From: Micromonospora craniellae
GTDB taxonomy: Bacteria; Actinomycetota; Actinomycetes; Mycobacteriales; Micromonosporaceae
Direction of reading: 5' to 3'
NCBI RefSeq assembly: GCF_014764405.1
Contig: NZ_CP061725.1
Coordinates: forward strand, 1,054,001 to 1,118,000
DNA length: 64,000 bases
Shown: in pieces, positions 23,994-32,857 of the stretch
How positions within the stretch are numbered: the stretch's first letter is position 1
Layout: every line of letters starts with the position of its first letter
Made by a program: the position numbers and the translations under genes
The notes under the pieces: generated by a model
What the model saw: the letters and a program-made list of their open reading frames with translations, nothing else
The model's database searches: none
Told to the model about the DNA's origin: nothing

Positions 23994-24848
23994 ATGGGCG
24001 GTGCGTGGCAACGGACGAGACGGATCACCCGGGCCGCCTTCCGTCCGGTACGCGGGCGGGACCTGTCGCTGCACGCCGCCGCGATCACGTTCTACGGGGC
24101 GATCGCGGTGGTGCCGGTGGCGTTGCTGGCCATCTGGCTGACCGCACTGCTGGCGGGAGCCGGACGGGTCCGCCGGCTCACCGCGTACGCCGTGGAGACG
24201 CTGCCGGACGCCATCGGCGCACCCCACGCGGTGGCCGCCCTGGTCGAGGCCGGGGTGGGTCTGACGCCGTGGCTGGCGCTGGCCGCGTTGCTGCCCGCCT
24301 CGCTCTATGGTGAAGGGTTCCGGCGGGCGTTCGTCTCGGTCGCCGCTCCCCGCACCGACGAACACCTGGTCGGCTGGCGGGGCCGGTTGCTGTTGCTGCC
24401 GCTGCTCGCACCGGCCCCGGCCCTGCTGCTGTCGATCCTGCTGGCCCTGCCGACCACCACCGAGCTGGTGCGGCGGGGCGGCTGGGCCGGCGCGCTCGGC
24501 GTGGTGCTGTCCTTCCTGGCGGTGTGGCTGGTGCTCACCCCCGTGCTGATGTGGGTGTTCCGGGTGGTCGGCCCGGCGTCGCCGGACTGGCTCTCCACGC
24601 TGGCGGTCGGGTCGTTCACCGCCGCGAACATCTCCGGCTTCCTGCACGGTTTCGTGCTGTTCGCCTCGCTCCCGCTCGACCTGGGCCTGCCCTTCGGCGG
24701 CCTGGTCGAGGTCGGTGCCGCAGTGGCCGTCCTGCTCTGGCTCTACGTCTTCCATGTGATCGTGCTGGCCGGCTACTCCGCCACCCTGGCGCTGGCCGAC
24801 TGGCGCACCCGCCGCGCTGCCCGCGCCGACGACGGGTCGCCGGCCTGA
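23994..24848 (+). CDS. YihY/BrkB-family membrane protein
   Basis: The 284-residue protein has about six transmembrane helices and the family opening RDLSLHAAAITFYGAIAVVP at about residues 22-41. The usual later motifs follow (PASLYGEGFRRAFV, a central WLVLTPVLMWVFRVVG helix, and VGAAVAVLLWLYVFHVIVLA). The family was once annotated as ribonuclease BN, but members are membrane proteins of uncertain role. The ATG at 23994 is chosen because codons upstream do not look coding and the conserved motif begins shortly after. It is followed 50 bases later by the oxidoreductase gene. Confidence 0.88.
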   Translation: MGGAWQRTRRITRAAFRPVRGRDLSLHAAAITFYGAIAVVPVALLAIWLTALLAGAGRVRRLTAYAVETLPDAIGAPHAVAALVEAGVGLTPWLALAALLPASLYGEGFRRAFVSVAAPRTDEHLVGWRGRLLLLPLLAPAPALLLSILLALPTTTELVRRGGWAGALGVVLSFLAVWLVLTPVLMWVFRVVGPASPDWLSTLAVGSFTAANISGFLHGFVLFASLPLDLGLPFGGLVEVGAAVAVLLWLYVFHVIVLAGYSATLALADWRTRRAARADDGSPA

Positions 24849-24898
24849 GCATGATCAACTCGGTCCCGGAGCAGGTGCGGACGGGTTAGGGTGCGGGG

Positions 24899-26494
24899 AT
24901 GAGGGGTGAGGTTCCAGGGCGCGCGGACGTGGTCATCGTCGGATCCGGACACAACGGGTTGGTCTCTGCCATCCTGCTGTCCCGAGCCGGCCTGGACGTG
25001 CTGGTGCTGGAGGCCGCCGACGTGATCGGCGGGGCCACCCGCACCGAGAACCCCTTCCCCAGGGTGCCCGGGCTGCGCCACTCCACCGGGTCGTACCTGC
25101 TCGGTCTGATGCCCCCGGAACTGCTGGCCGCGCTCGACGTCCGCATCCCGGTGCGCCGCCGCGACCCGCACTACTTCCTGCCCACACCGGGCGGCATCGG
25201 GTCGCCGTACCTCCTCTTCGGCACCGACGCCCCGGCCACCCGGGCCCAACTCGCCGAGTTCTTCTCCCCCGCCGACGTGGCCGCCGACGACGCGTTGCAG
25301 GCCGAGCTGGCCGCCCTGCGCGAGGACCTCTCCCCGGCCTGGCTGGCCGAGCCGATGCCCGTGGAGGAGACCGCCGACCGCTACGTCCGGCCCGAGCTGC
25401 GCCAGGTCTTCGTCGACCTGGTACGCGGCTCGGTCGCCGACCACCTCGCCCGCTTCGACTTCCGCTCCGAGCTGCTGGTCAGCATGTACGCGGTCACCGA
25501 CGGCCTGTCCGGGCTCAACGCCGGGCCGGACGACCCCGGCACCGGGCACAACTTCCTGGTGCACAACATGTGCCGGCTGCCCGGCTCGGACGGCACGTGG
25601 ATGATCGCCGAAGGCGGGATGGGCACCGTGTCGCGTACCTTCGCCGACGCGGCGCGGGCCTCCGGTGCCCGGATCGTCACCGGTACGCCGGTCACCGCGA
25701 TCACCCTCGACGGCGGTGCCGCGTCCGGCGTCGTCCTCGCCGACGGGCGGCAGGTCGACGCCGAGGTGGTGCTGGGCGCCTGCGACCCGTACCGGCTGAT
25801 GGCGCTGCTGCCCGACGGCGCGTTGCCGGCCGAACTCGGCGAGCGGATGGCGGCGGTCCGGCGCACCGGCACCACGCTCAAACTCAACCTGGCGCTGCGC
25901 GACCTGCCCCGCTTCTCCTGCCTGCCGCCGGATGCGCCGAGCCCCTTCGGGTCGACCATCCACCTGCTGCCCGGGTCGGCGTCGCTGGCCGGTGGTGGGG
26001 GCGAGTCGCCGATGGCGGCGCTGCGCGCCATGTGGGCCGACGTGCAGGCAGGGCGGCTGCCGGCGGAGCCGACCATCGAGTGGTACCTGCACACCACCGT
26101 CGACCCGTCACTGGCCGACCCGGACGGGCACCACTCGTCGGCGCTGTTCGTCCAGTCCGTGCCGTACGAGCTGGCCGGCACCACCTGGGACGCGGCGCTG
26201 CCCGGGTACGTCGCACGGCTGGTGGAGATCTGCGAGCGGTACGCCCCCGGCACCGGCGACCTGATCGCCGACGCGGTGCCGCTGCCGCCCCCCGGCATCG
26301 AGGCGCACTTCGGCATCACCGGCGGGCACATCCACCACGTCGACAACACCGTCTCGTTCACCGACCGGATGCCGTACGCCACCGGCGTCGACGGGGTGTA
26401 CGCGGGCAGCGCGGGCTGCCACCCGGCCGGCAGCGTGATCGGCGCCGCCGGGCACAACGCCGCCCAGCGCATCCTCGCCGACCTCGGCCGCTGA
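24899..26494 (+). CDS. FAD-dependent oxidoreductase, phytoene-desaturase/PYROXD2 type
   Basis: The 531-residue protein has an N-terminal FAD-binding Rossmann motif VVIVGSGHNGLVSAILLSRA and then EAADVIGGATRTE. A C-terminal FAD motif reads GVYAGSAGCHPAGSVIGAAG, which matches the PYROXD2/CrtI-like group (NAD(P)/FAD-dependent oxidoreductases). No carotenoid genes are nearby, and the GHNG variant is typical of PYROXD2-like rather than true carotenoid desaturases, so the substrate is unknown. It is co-directional with the YihY gene and ends 10 bases before the convergent MBL-Rieske gene. Confidence 0.88.
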   Translation: MRGEVPGRADVVIVGSGHNGLVSAILLSRAGLDVLVLEAADVIGGATRTENPFPRVPGLRHSTGSYLLGLMPPELLAALDVRIPVRRRDPHYFLPTPGGIGSPYLLFGTDAPATRAQLAEFFSPADVAADDALQAELAALREDLSPAWLAEPMPVEETADRYVRPELRQVFVDLVRGSVADHLARFDFRSELLVSMYAVTDGLSGLNAGPDDPGTGHNFLVHNMCRLPGSDGTWMIAEGGMGTVSRTFADAARASGARIVTGTPVTAITLDGGAASGVVLADGRQVDAEVVLGACDPYRLMALLPDGALPAELGERMAAVRRTGTTLKLNLALRDLPRFSCLPPDAPSPFGSTIHLLPGSASLAGGGGESPMAALRAMWADVQAGRLPAEPTIEWYLHTTVDPSLADPDGHHSSALFVQSVPYELAGTTWDAALPGYVARLVEICERYAPGTGDLIADAVPLPPPGIEAHFGITGGHIHHVDNTVSFTDRMPYATGVDGVYAGSAGCHPAGSVIGAAGHNAAQRILADLGR

Positions 26495-26504
26495 ACTCCG
26501 CCCG

Positions 26505-28079
26505 TCAGCTCGTCTGGGCAGTCTCCGGCGCCTGGTCGCCGGCGCGGTGCGCGCGGACCTTGTGCCCGACGCTGGTCAGGCAGCGGCCGCTGGGCAGGTC
26601 GAAACGCCACCCGTGCAGCTGGCAGGTGAGCTGGTCGCCCTCGACGATGCCGAACCGGCTCAGGTCGGCCTTCAGGTGCGGGCAGCGCCGCTGCACCACC
26701 CAGTCGCCCAACGTGATGTCCTCGGCGTCCACCGCCCGCTCGTGCTCGTCGTACCAGCCCTCGGCGTACTGGAGGCGCTCGGTGGAGAGGCACTTGAAGA
26801 AGGCGTACACGAACTCGTTGTACTGGCCGATCCGGGCGGCCGAGAAGCGGCAGGAGAGGAAGAGCGAGTTGACCCAGTCCACCTCACCGATGTGCAGCAG
26901 GTGCTCCACCAGCGCCCGCTCGGTACGGAACCGGTAGCGCACCTTCTCGTCCGCGTACGGCCGGACCTGCTTGCCGGGGAAGTCGACCACGATGGATTCG
27001 ATGCTCTCGCCGTCGTAGCCCACCAGGTCGAAGCGGACCGGGCCGCCGACGCCCTTGGCGAGGTAGATCGACTCGTCCAGCAGCGGCTCGATCCGCCGCT
27101 TCATCTCCTTGAGCACGTCCACCTCGGGGTGCCGCCAGGACGCCTTCTCCGCCTCGATCACCGGCCGCTTGCGCTCGCGCATCTCCTCCAGGTGGGCGAC
27201 CTTGTTCGCGAAGAACTCCTCGATCGGCGCCGGGTGGGTGGTGGTCGCTCCCTCGGTGGTCACCTCGGAGACGCTGCCGGGCAGCAGCACGATGCCGTTG
27301 GTGCCGCCGACCTTGGCGTACTCGCTCAGGAAGACCGACTGGTCGGGAAAGATGTTCCCCTCGTCACCGAAGATGTCGTTGAACTGCCACAGCTCGTCGT
27401 CGAGGAAGCACGGCGGGCCGGCGATCGGGAAGACGTGGTCGGCCTTGAGGTCGTCGATGTAACGCCAGGTGCGGTCGAACTGCCGGTCCCGCTTCTGCTT
27501 GCCGAACGCGGTCTTCGCCGACTGCGGCAGCTCGTACACCATCGGGTACCAGATCGCGCCGGAGAACTGGAGCAGGTGCGCGTGCACGTGACCCAGCTCG
27601 GCGAAGGTGCTCAGGTCGGTGGGACGGGCGTCGTTCTGGTTCAGCAGCCGGACACCGTCGTGCTCCACCCAGAGCGACGAGTCACCGATCGGGCCGTCGG
27701 TCGGGCTGGTCAGCGCCTGAATCATGATCTTCAGGCCACCGTCCAGCTCGTACACCTCCTCGTTGCGGGTCTTGAGGAACTTCGTGAAGCCCAGCGCCCG
27801 GAACTCGTCCTCCATCTCCGAGGTGGGGAACTCCGGCAGCAGCACGGTGGCCTTCTTCGACACGTACCGCTTGAGATGGGCCGCGTCGAAGTGGTCCCGG
27901 TGCAGGTGCGAGACGTACAGGTAGTCGACGTCGCCGAGGGTCTCCCAGTCGAGCAGCGAGTTGTCCGGGAACGGGAACCAGGAGGCGAAGTAGGCCGGGT
28001 TCACCCACGGGTCGCACAGGATGCTTCCCGCCGCCGTGTCGATCCGCATGCTCGCGTGCCCGGTCCCGGTCACTCGCAC
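26505..28079 (-). CDS. Metallo-beta-lactamase-fold protein with C-terminal Rieske [2Fe-2S] domain
   Basis: The 524-residue protein has an UlaG-like metallo-hydrolase fold at residues 1-250, with the metal motif SHLHRDHFD near residue 60 and DPWVNPAYFASWFPFPDNS before it. A middle region follows, and then a Rieske domain at about 455-505 (CPHLKADLSRFGIVEGDQLT, CQLHGWRFD, i.e. C-x-H and C-x2-H ligands). Combining both folds recalls CMP-N-acetylneuraminate hydroxylase (CMAH), but there the Rieske domain comes first. An oxidative reaction is likely; the substrate is unknown. GTG 28079 has a GGGGGA ribosome site 7 bases upstream. Confidence 0.85.
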   Translation of the reverse strand: MRVTGTGHASMRIDTAAGSILCDPWVNPAYFASWFPFPDNSLLDWETLGDVDYLYVSHLHRDHFDAAHLKRYVSKKATVLLPEFPTSEMEDEFRALGFTKFLKTRNEEVYELDGGLKIMIQALTSPTDGPIGDSSLWVEHDGVRLLNQNDARPTDLSTFAELGHVHAHLLQFSGAIWYPMVYELPQSAKTAFGKQKRDRQFDRTWRYIDDLKADHVFPIAGPPCFLDDELWQFNDIFGDEGNIFPDQSVFLSEYAKVGGTNGIVLLPGSVSEVTTEGATTTHPAPIEEFFANKVAHLEEMRERKRPVIEAEKASWRHPEVDVLKEMKRRIEPLLDESIYLAKGVGGPVRFDLVGYDGESIESIVVDFPGKQVRPYADEKVRYRFRTERALVEHLLHIGEVDWVNSLFLSCRFSAARIGQYNEFVYAFFKCLSTERLQYAEGWYDEHERAVDAEDITLGDWVVQRRCPHLKADLSRFGIVEGDQLTCQLHGWRFDLPSGRCLTSVGHKVRAHRAGDQAPETAQTS

Positions 28080-28306
28080 CGCAGTTCCCCCTCAAAAAAG
28101 ACAATCAAGGTGTACGTCAGAACGCTACCGGAGGCAGTCTGGTCCGCGCCCCGCGACGCCGCCATAGCCGCCCGCCCCACCCGGCCGGGCCGAAGGTCCC
28201 GAGGTCGACGCGGCCCGTCCGGCCAGCCGTGTCCGCCCCACCGCAGGTCCCCTCCCGGGTGGCGTGCCAGACTAACCGGAGATCCGAACGCGAGGAAGGA
28301 CCGACA

Positions 28307-28528
28307 GTGGCGGGAAGCGAGCCGGTAACGTCGCCAGACCAGCACAAGCCCGGGCATCGCAAGGCCGGGCGGATCGGCGCGGTCGTCACCGCGCTCGCGA
28401 TGCTGGCCATGCTCTGCGGCAACCACGAGGGCAGGGTCGAGGACCTCTGGCTGGTCGGGGTGGCCGCGCTCCTGCTGCTCATCGTGATCGGCGACACGGT
28501 GCTGCGGCGCAACGGCCTGCGCTCCTGA
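28307..28528 (+). CDS. Small membrane protein, DUF2631-like
   Basis: The 73-residue protein starts at GTG 28307, 7 bases after an AGGAAGGA ribosome site. The hydrophilic head MAGSEPVTSPDQHKPGHRKA is followed by a helix (GAVVTALAMLAML), a short loop GNHEGRVED, a second helix (LWLVGVAALLLLIVIGDTVL) and a basic tail. This two-helix layout with the DQHKPGHRKAGR head fits the actinobacterial DUF2631 family, of unknown function. It is separated from the convergent DivIVA gene by a strong bidirectional terminator. Confidence 0.7.
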   Translation: MAGSEPVTSPDQHKPGHRKAGRIGAVVTALAMLAMLCGNHEGRVEDLWLVGVAALLLLIVIGDTVLRRNGLRS

Positions 28529-28547
28529 GCCGACCGGACGACACGAC

Positions 28548-28589
28548 GTACGACGAGGGCCCGCCCCCGGGGGCGGGCCCTCGTCGTAC
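28548..28589. terminator. Bidirectional terminator: 42-base perfect palindrome
   Basis: The sequence is a perfect palindrome centred on CG at 28568-28569, with arms GTACGACGAGGGCCCGCCCC. It sits between two converging genes (ends at 28528 and 28621) and can serve both. Confidence 0.85.
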
Positions 28590-28620
28590 CGCCACGCAGG
28601 GCGGCTCTCGTCGTGGTGGC

Positions 28621-29931
28621 TCAACGGCCGAAGAGAATGTCCTGCACGTTCTTCAACGCGGCGTCGACCTCGGCCTCGAAGTAGCCGCCCTGCACCAGCC
28701 CGAACCGGAGCGTGTCCAGGTCCTTCGGGTTCACCGGCATCGAGTTCCGTCCGGCCATCCCACCGAGCAGGCTGTCGAAGAACCGGTCCACCTGGTCGGG
28801 GTCGTACCCGCTGCCGAAGCGGCGCACCTGGAAGCTGCGCCGGATCTCGTCCACCCGGTAGAGGTCGCTGCCGGGCGGCCCGGCCATCGGCGGACCGCCC
28901 ACGGCTGACGGACCGCCAATCGCGGGCACGCCAATCGACGGGCCGCCGATCGCCTGCTGCGGCGGACCGGGCGGGCCCCCCTGCGGACCACGGCGCGCGT
29001 CGCGGTCCGGCATCCGGATCTCCGCGGTCATGTCGGCGCGGCCGCGCCGACCGGCCTCGAAGCCGTCGAACCGCGGCTCGTCCGGCGGGCCGTAGCCACC
29101 CCGGCCCTCCGGCGGACCGTAACCGCCCGGGCCGTAGTCCGGCGAGCCGTAACCGCCCGGACCTTCCGACGAGCCGTAACCACCTGGGCCGTCCGGCGGA
29201 CCGTAGCCACCCCGGCCCTCCGACGGCGGACCACCGTAACCACCGGGACCGGCGGGCAGGCCACGCGACGGCGGGCCGCCGTGCCCCATCTGGCTGCCGG
29301 GGGGCCCCATCGGCCCACCGTGCCCCATCGGACCGCCACCGCGCGGCCCGTCGTACCCGCCGCGCGGGGAGTCGTACCCGCCGGCGAAGGCACCGGTCGG
29401 TTCGTCGTAGCGGCCGTAGGGCGGACCGGCCTGTGCCGGCATCGACCGGGGCGGCATCGGCGGCTGCGACACCGGCGCCATGCCTCGTTCGTCGCGCATC
29501 GGCGGGCCCATCCGATCCGGCGGGCCCATGCGGTCCGGCGAGCCCATCCGATCCGGCGGCCCCATCCGATCCGGCGGCCCCATCCGATCCGGCGGCCCCA
29601 TCCGATCCGGCGAGCCCATCCGATCCGGCGGCCCCATCCGATCCGGCGAGCCCATCCCGGAGTCGCTGCCCCGGGCAGCCGCGCCGCCGCGCTCCTCCAA
29701 CTCGGCCAGCTGCCGCTCGACCCGGTCGAGGTGCAGGTCGACCTGCCACTCGTCGTAGCCGTTGAAGCGGACCCGGAAGACGACGTCGTGGACCTCCTGC
29801 GAGACCACCGGGGCACCGACGGGCTGACCCGCGAGGGTCGCCTCGACCCGGTCCAGGAAAGCGTCCACCTCGTCAACCTTGTAGCCCCGGCGAAGCGCCT
29901 TACGCCGGAAACGCTGACCCTGACTCGCCAC
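28621..29931 (-). CDS. DivIVA-domain protein with long repetitive Gly/Pro/Met linker
   Basis: The 436-residue protein has a DivIVA-type motif at each end. The N-terminal one is FRRKALRRGYKVDEVDAFLD at about residues 8-27 and the C-terminal one is SFQVRRFGSGYDPDQVDRFF at about 375-395. Between them lies a disordered linker with eight to nine MG[SP]PDR hexapeptides (about 93-145) and several GGYG[PS]P repeats (about 235-300). The protein should localise to the pole or septum with its two domains tethered far apart. GTG 29931 follows GGAGA by 4 bases. It is downstream of rlmN on the same strand with a 31-base gap. Confidence 0.85.
   Translation of the reverse strand: MASQGQRFRRKALRRGYKVDEVDAFLDRVEATLAGQPVGAPVVSQEVHDVVFRVRFNGYDEWQVDLHLDRVERQLAELEERGGAAARGSDSGMGSPDRMGPPDRMGSPDRMGPPDRMGPPDRMGPPDRMGSPDRMGPPDRMGPPMRDERGMAPVSQPPMPPRSMPAQAGPPYGRYDEPTGAFAGGYDSPRGGYDGPRGGGPMGHGGPMGPPGSQMGHGGPPSRGLPAGPGGYGGPPSEGRGGYGPPDGPGGYGSSEGPGGYGSPDYGPGGYGPPEGRGGYGPPDEPRFDGFEAGRRGRADMTAEIRMPDRDARRGPQGGPPGPPQQAIGGPSIGVPAIGGPSAVGGPPMAGPPGSDLYRVDEIRRSFQVRRFGSGYDPDQVDRFFDSLLGGMAGRNSMPVNPKDLDTLRFGLVQGGYFEAEVDAALKNVQDILFGR
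29505..29656 (-). repeat. 18-bp tandem repeats inside the DivIVA-like gene
   Basis: There are about eight and a half copies of an 18-base unit (CCCATCCGATCCGGCGGC and near-identical forms) encoding MGPPDR/MGSPDR. All units are a multiple of three, so copy-number changes keep the frame. Confidence 0.9.
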
Positions 29932-29962
29932 TATGTCTCCTGGTCTCGTTCGCCACGCTCGG

Positions 29963-31114
29963 TCACGCTGACATCTCCCCGGCCGGGTCGGTGCCCCTGT
30001 CCTCAGCGGCGGCCAACTGCCCACACGCCCCGTCGATCTCGCGACCTCGGGTGTCCCGCACCGTGGTGGACACCCCGGCGTCGCGCAACCGCCGGACGAA
30101 CTCCCGCTCGACCGGCTTCGGGCTGGCGTCCCAGCGGCTGCCCGGAGTCGGGTTGAGCGGAATCAGGTTCACGTGGGCCAGCTTGCCGGCCAGCAGCCGC
30201 CCGAGCAGATCCGCTCGCCACGGCTGGTCGTTCACGTCCTTGATCATCGCGTATTCGATCGACACGCGACGCCCTGTCCGGGCCGCGTAGGCCCAGGCCG
30301 CCGCCAGCACCTCGGACACCCTCCAGCGCTGGTTGACCGGCACGAGTTCGTCGCGAAGCTCATCATCGGGCGCGTGCAGCGACAACGCAAGAGTCACCGA
30401 CAGGTCTTCGCTGGCCAGCCGGTGAATGGCGGGTACCAGGCCGACCGTGGAGACGGTGATGTGACGCTGCGACAGGCCGAGGCCCTCGGGGGCCGGGGCG
30501 ACCAGCCGACGGACCGCGGCGATCACCCGGTTGTAGTTGGCCAGCGGCTCCCCCATGCCCATGAAGACCACGTGCGAGAGTCGCGGCGGCGACCCGGCGA
30601 CCGCGCCGGAGGCGGCCACCCCGGCCAGGTACACCGCCTGGTCGACGATCTCGGCGGTGGAGAGGTTGCGGGTCAGCCCGGCCTGGCCCGTGGCGCAGAA
30701 CGGGCAGGCCATGCCGCACCCGGCCTGGCTGGAGATGCAGACCGTGACCCGGTCCGGGTAGCCCATCAGCACGCTCTCCACCAGCGAGCCGTCGTGCAGC
30801 CGCCAGAGCGCCTTCCGGGTCGCCCCGTCGTCGCAGGCCATCTCCCGCACCGGGTTGAGCAGCCGGGGCAGCAGCCGGTCGGTCAAACGGTCGCGGGACG
30901 CCGCCGGCAGGTCGGTCATCAGAGCCGGGTCACGCACCAGCCGGCCGAAGTAGTGGGTGGAGATCTGGCGGGCCCGGAAAGCCGGTTCACCCAGCTCCGT
31001 CACCAGTTCTCTGCGGCCGTCGAGGTCGAGGTCGGCGAGGTGTTGCGGTGGCATCGCCGCCCGGCGCGCGCCGGGCGCGTCCGGGTCGACCGGAATCAGG
31101 GGCAGACTCGTCAT
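29963..31114 (-). CDS. rlmN: 23S rRNA (adenine-2503-C2) / tRNA (A37-C2) methyltransferase
   Basis: The 383-residue radical-SAM enzyme methylates A2503 of 23S rRNA, and A37 of some tRNAs in other species. The [4Fe-4S] motif is CGMACPFCATGQAG near residue 130 (C-x3-C-x2-C). Other signatures are VFMGMGEPLANYNRV, ITVSTVGLVPAI, SLHAPDDELRDELVPVNQ, and the catalytic C-terminal Cys in GREIDGACGQLA. The start is ATG 31114. It is downstream of cdsA (105-base gap), with the same neighbour order as in mycobacteria. Confidence 0.96.
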   Translation of the reverse strand: MTSLPLIPVDPDAPGARRAAMPPQHLADLDLDGRRELVTELGEPAFRARQISTHYFGRLVRDPALMTDLPAASRDRLTDRLLPRLLNPVREMACDDGATRKALWRLHDGSLVESVLMGYPDRVTVCISSQAGCGMACPFCATGQAGLTRNLSTAEIVDQAVYLAGVAASGAVAGSPPRLSHVVFMGMGEPLANYNRVIAAVRRLVAPAPEGLGLSQRHITVSTVGLVPAIHRLASEDLSVTLALSLHAPDDELRDELVPVNQRWRVSEVLAAAWAYAARTGRRVSIEYAMIKDVNDQPWRADLLGRLLAGKLAHVNLIPLNPTPGSRWDASPKPVEREFVRRLRDAGVSTTVRDTRGREIDGACGQLAAAEDRGTDPAGEMSA

Positions 31115-31218
31115 GGCCCGTCCAGTCTGGCACGCCCGCCAGGGAACGCACCCGTCCGGAGGGAACGCACCCGCTCCGACCCCCTGCGCGACCCGGGCAC
31201 GCCGGCATGGTCCATGCC

Positions 31219-32559
31219 TCAGTTCACCGCCGGCACGAAGACCACGAGCAGCAGGTACGCGGTCGGCACGGCGAACAGGACCGAGTCGAGCCGGTCCATC
31301 AGGCCGCCGTGCCCGGGCAGCAGGTTGCTCATGTCCTTCACGCCCAGATCCCGCTTGATCATGGACTCGGCGAGGTCACCGACGACCGCCGCGACCGAGA
31401 TCGCCATCCCGAACACCGCCCCCCACCAGGGGGCCACGTCGAACAGCAGCCAGAGCAGCACGGCGCTGCCCAGCGCCGCAGCACCCAGCGAGCCGGCCAG
31501 CCCCTCCCAGGACTTCTTCGGGCTGATCGTCGGCGCCATCGGGTGCTTGCCGAAGTTGGCGCCGGCCGCGTACCCGCCGGTGTCGGAGAGCACCACCGCG
31601 ACCAGGGTCACCAGCACCCGCAGCGGACCGTCCCCGGGCGAGGACGCGAGCAGCGCGGCGAAGCCGCCGAGGAAGGGCACGTACACCGCGATCAGGGTGG
31701 CCGCGGTCATGTCCCGCCGGAGACCGGCGACGCCGTCCCCGAGCCGCCAGACCAGGGTGCCCGCGACGGTGACCAGCAGGCCGAGCAGGAGCGCGTCCAG
31801 GCCGGCGAACCAGGCCAGGGTGACGGTGAGCACGCCACCGGAGACCAGCGGCACCAGCGGCACCCGGGCGCCACCACGGCGGACCGCCCGGGACATCTCC
31901 CAGATGCCCACCCCGTAGGCCGCGGCGATCAGCAGCAGGAACGCCGGGGTGTAGAGGAACAGCGGCAGCAGGACGGCCGCGCCGAGGCAGACCCCGACGG
32001 TGATGGCGGCCGGCAGGTTCCGGCCGGCACGGTTCGCCGGCTGCGGTGTCGCCGGACGGCCGGCACCGGCCCGCCGTCGTCCCCGGTGACGTCGGGCCTG
32101 CGCCGGGTCCGCATCGGGTTCCGGCGCCTCCTCGGCCGGCACCGGAGCGAACTGGGTGGTCGGCGCGTCGTCGTGGTCCCGGCCGTCGCCGAGGCGTACC
32201 GGTGCGAGCTGTGCGGTCGGCGCGTCCTCGTGCTCCAGGTCGCGGCGTCCGTTCACCTCGGCACGCCGAGGGTCACCGTCGGAGGTGTCACGCGGGTCAC
32301 GGTCGTCGTACGGCTCGGGTCGGGTGGCGAAGCCGGTTCCGGCCGGGCCGTCGCGGTCCTCGGCGGGCCGGGCGTACGGGTTGTCGGCCGGCAGGCGTGG
32401 ACGGGTACGCGGCTCGGCGGAGAGCTCAGCGCCGGGGCGCGGTCCATGTGACCACGGGCCGGGTTCGAGGTCCGGGTCGGGCCAGGGCAACGAGGTCGGC
32501 CGATCCGGGCGGTCCCAGCCGCGGGCCTCGGCGCCACCGTAGGGGTCGAGGTGGGACAT
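31219..32559 (-). CDS. cdsA: Phosphatidate cytidylyltransferase (CDP-diacylglycerol synthase)
   Basis: CdsA makes CDP-diacylglycerol from CTP and phosphatidate, feeding all membrane phospholipids. The family signature SMIKRDLGVKDMSNLLPGHG followed by GLMDRLDS is complete near the C terminus, and about eight membrane helices cover residues 180-445. The first 170 residues are a Pro/Asp/Arg-rich, probably disordered cytoplasmic extension not found in E. coli CdsA. It contains a near-duplicate DAPTAQLAPV / DAPTTQFAPV. The start is ATG 32559; a GTG immediately upstream at 32562 is also possible. The 298 bases up to frr hold no gene that I can support. Confidence 0.95.
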   Translation of the reverse strand: MSHLDPYGGAEARGWDRPDRPTSLPWPDPDLEPGPWSHGPRPGAELSAEPRTRPRLPADNPYARPAEDRDGPAGTGFATRPEPYDDRDPRDTSDGDPRRAEVNGRRDLEHEDAPTAQLAPVRLGDGRDHDDAPTTQFAPVPAEEAPEPDADPAQARRHRGRRRAGAGRPATPQPANRAGRNLPAAITVGVCLGAAVLLPLFLYTPAFLLLIAAAYGVGIWEMSRAVRRGGARVPLVPLVSGGVLTVTLAWFAGLDALLLGLLVTVAGTLVWRLGDGVAGLRRDMTAATLIAVYVPFLGGFAALLASSPGDGPLRVLVTLVAVVLSDTGGYAAGANFGKHPMAPTISPKKSWEGLAGSLGAAALGSAVLLWLLFDVAPWWGAVFGMAISVAAVVGDLAESMIKRDLGVKDMSNLLPGHGGLMDRLDSVLFAVPTAYLLLVVFVPAVN

Positions 32560-32857
32560 CACGCACCGGACGACAGCGGTACGAGATCAACCACTTGACG
32601 CACAGCCACTACCATCCCCTACCCGCGCGAGGCGCTCCGTCTGATTTCGCCGGCCGGTAAGCCGGTTGATCTCCACCGTTCACCCCCGGGTCGCCGGGAA
32701 TCGTGCCGAGCCTACTGCACCCGGAGGCTCCACAGGACGCACCAGTACCCACCACCCACCTCGTCGATCATGAGCTTGTTCTACCGGCCGGACGGCCGGA
32801 TGACGACAACGTCGCGATCGACGAGGTGGGTGCGTACGAGCCGGGGGCGGCTGCGGA

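Noticed and set aside
29505..29656. Regular 18-base repeats that could suggest a CRISPR or satellite array
   Set aside because: The units are contiguous with no unique spacers and encode an in-frame hexapeptide of the DivIVA-like protein.
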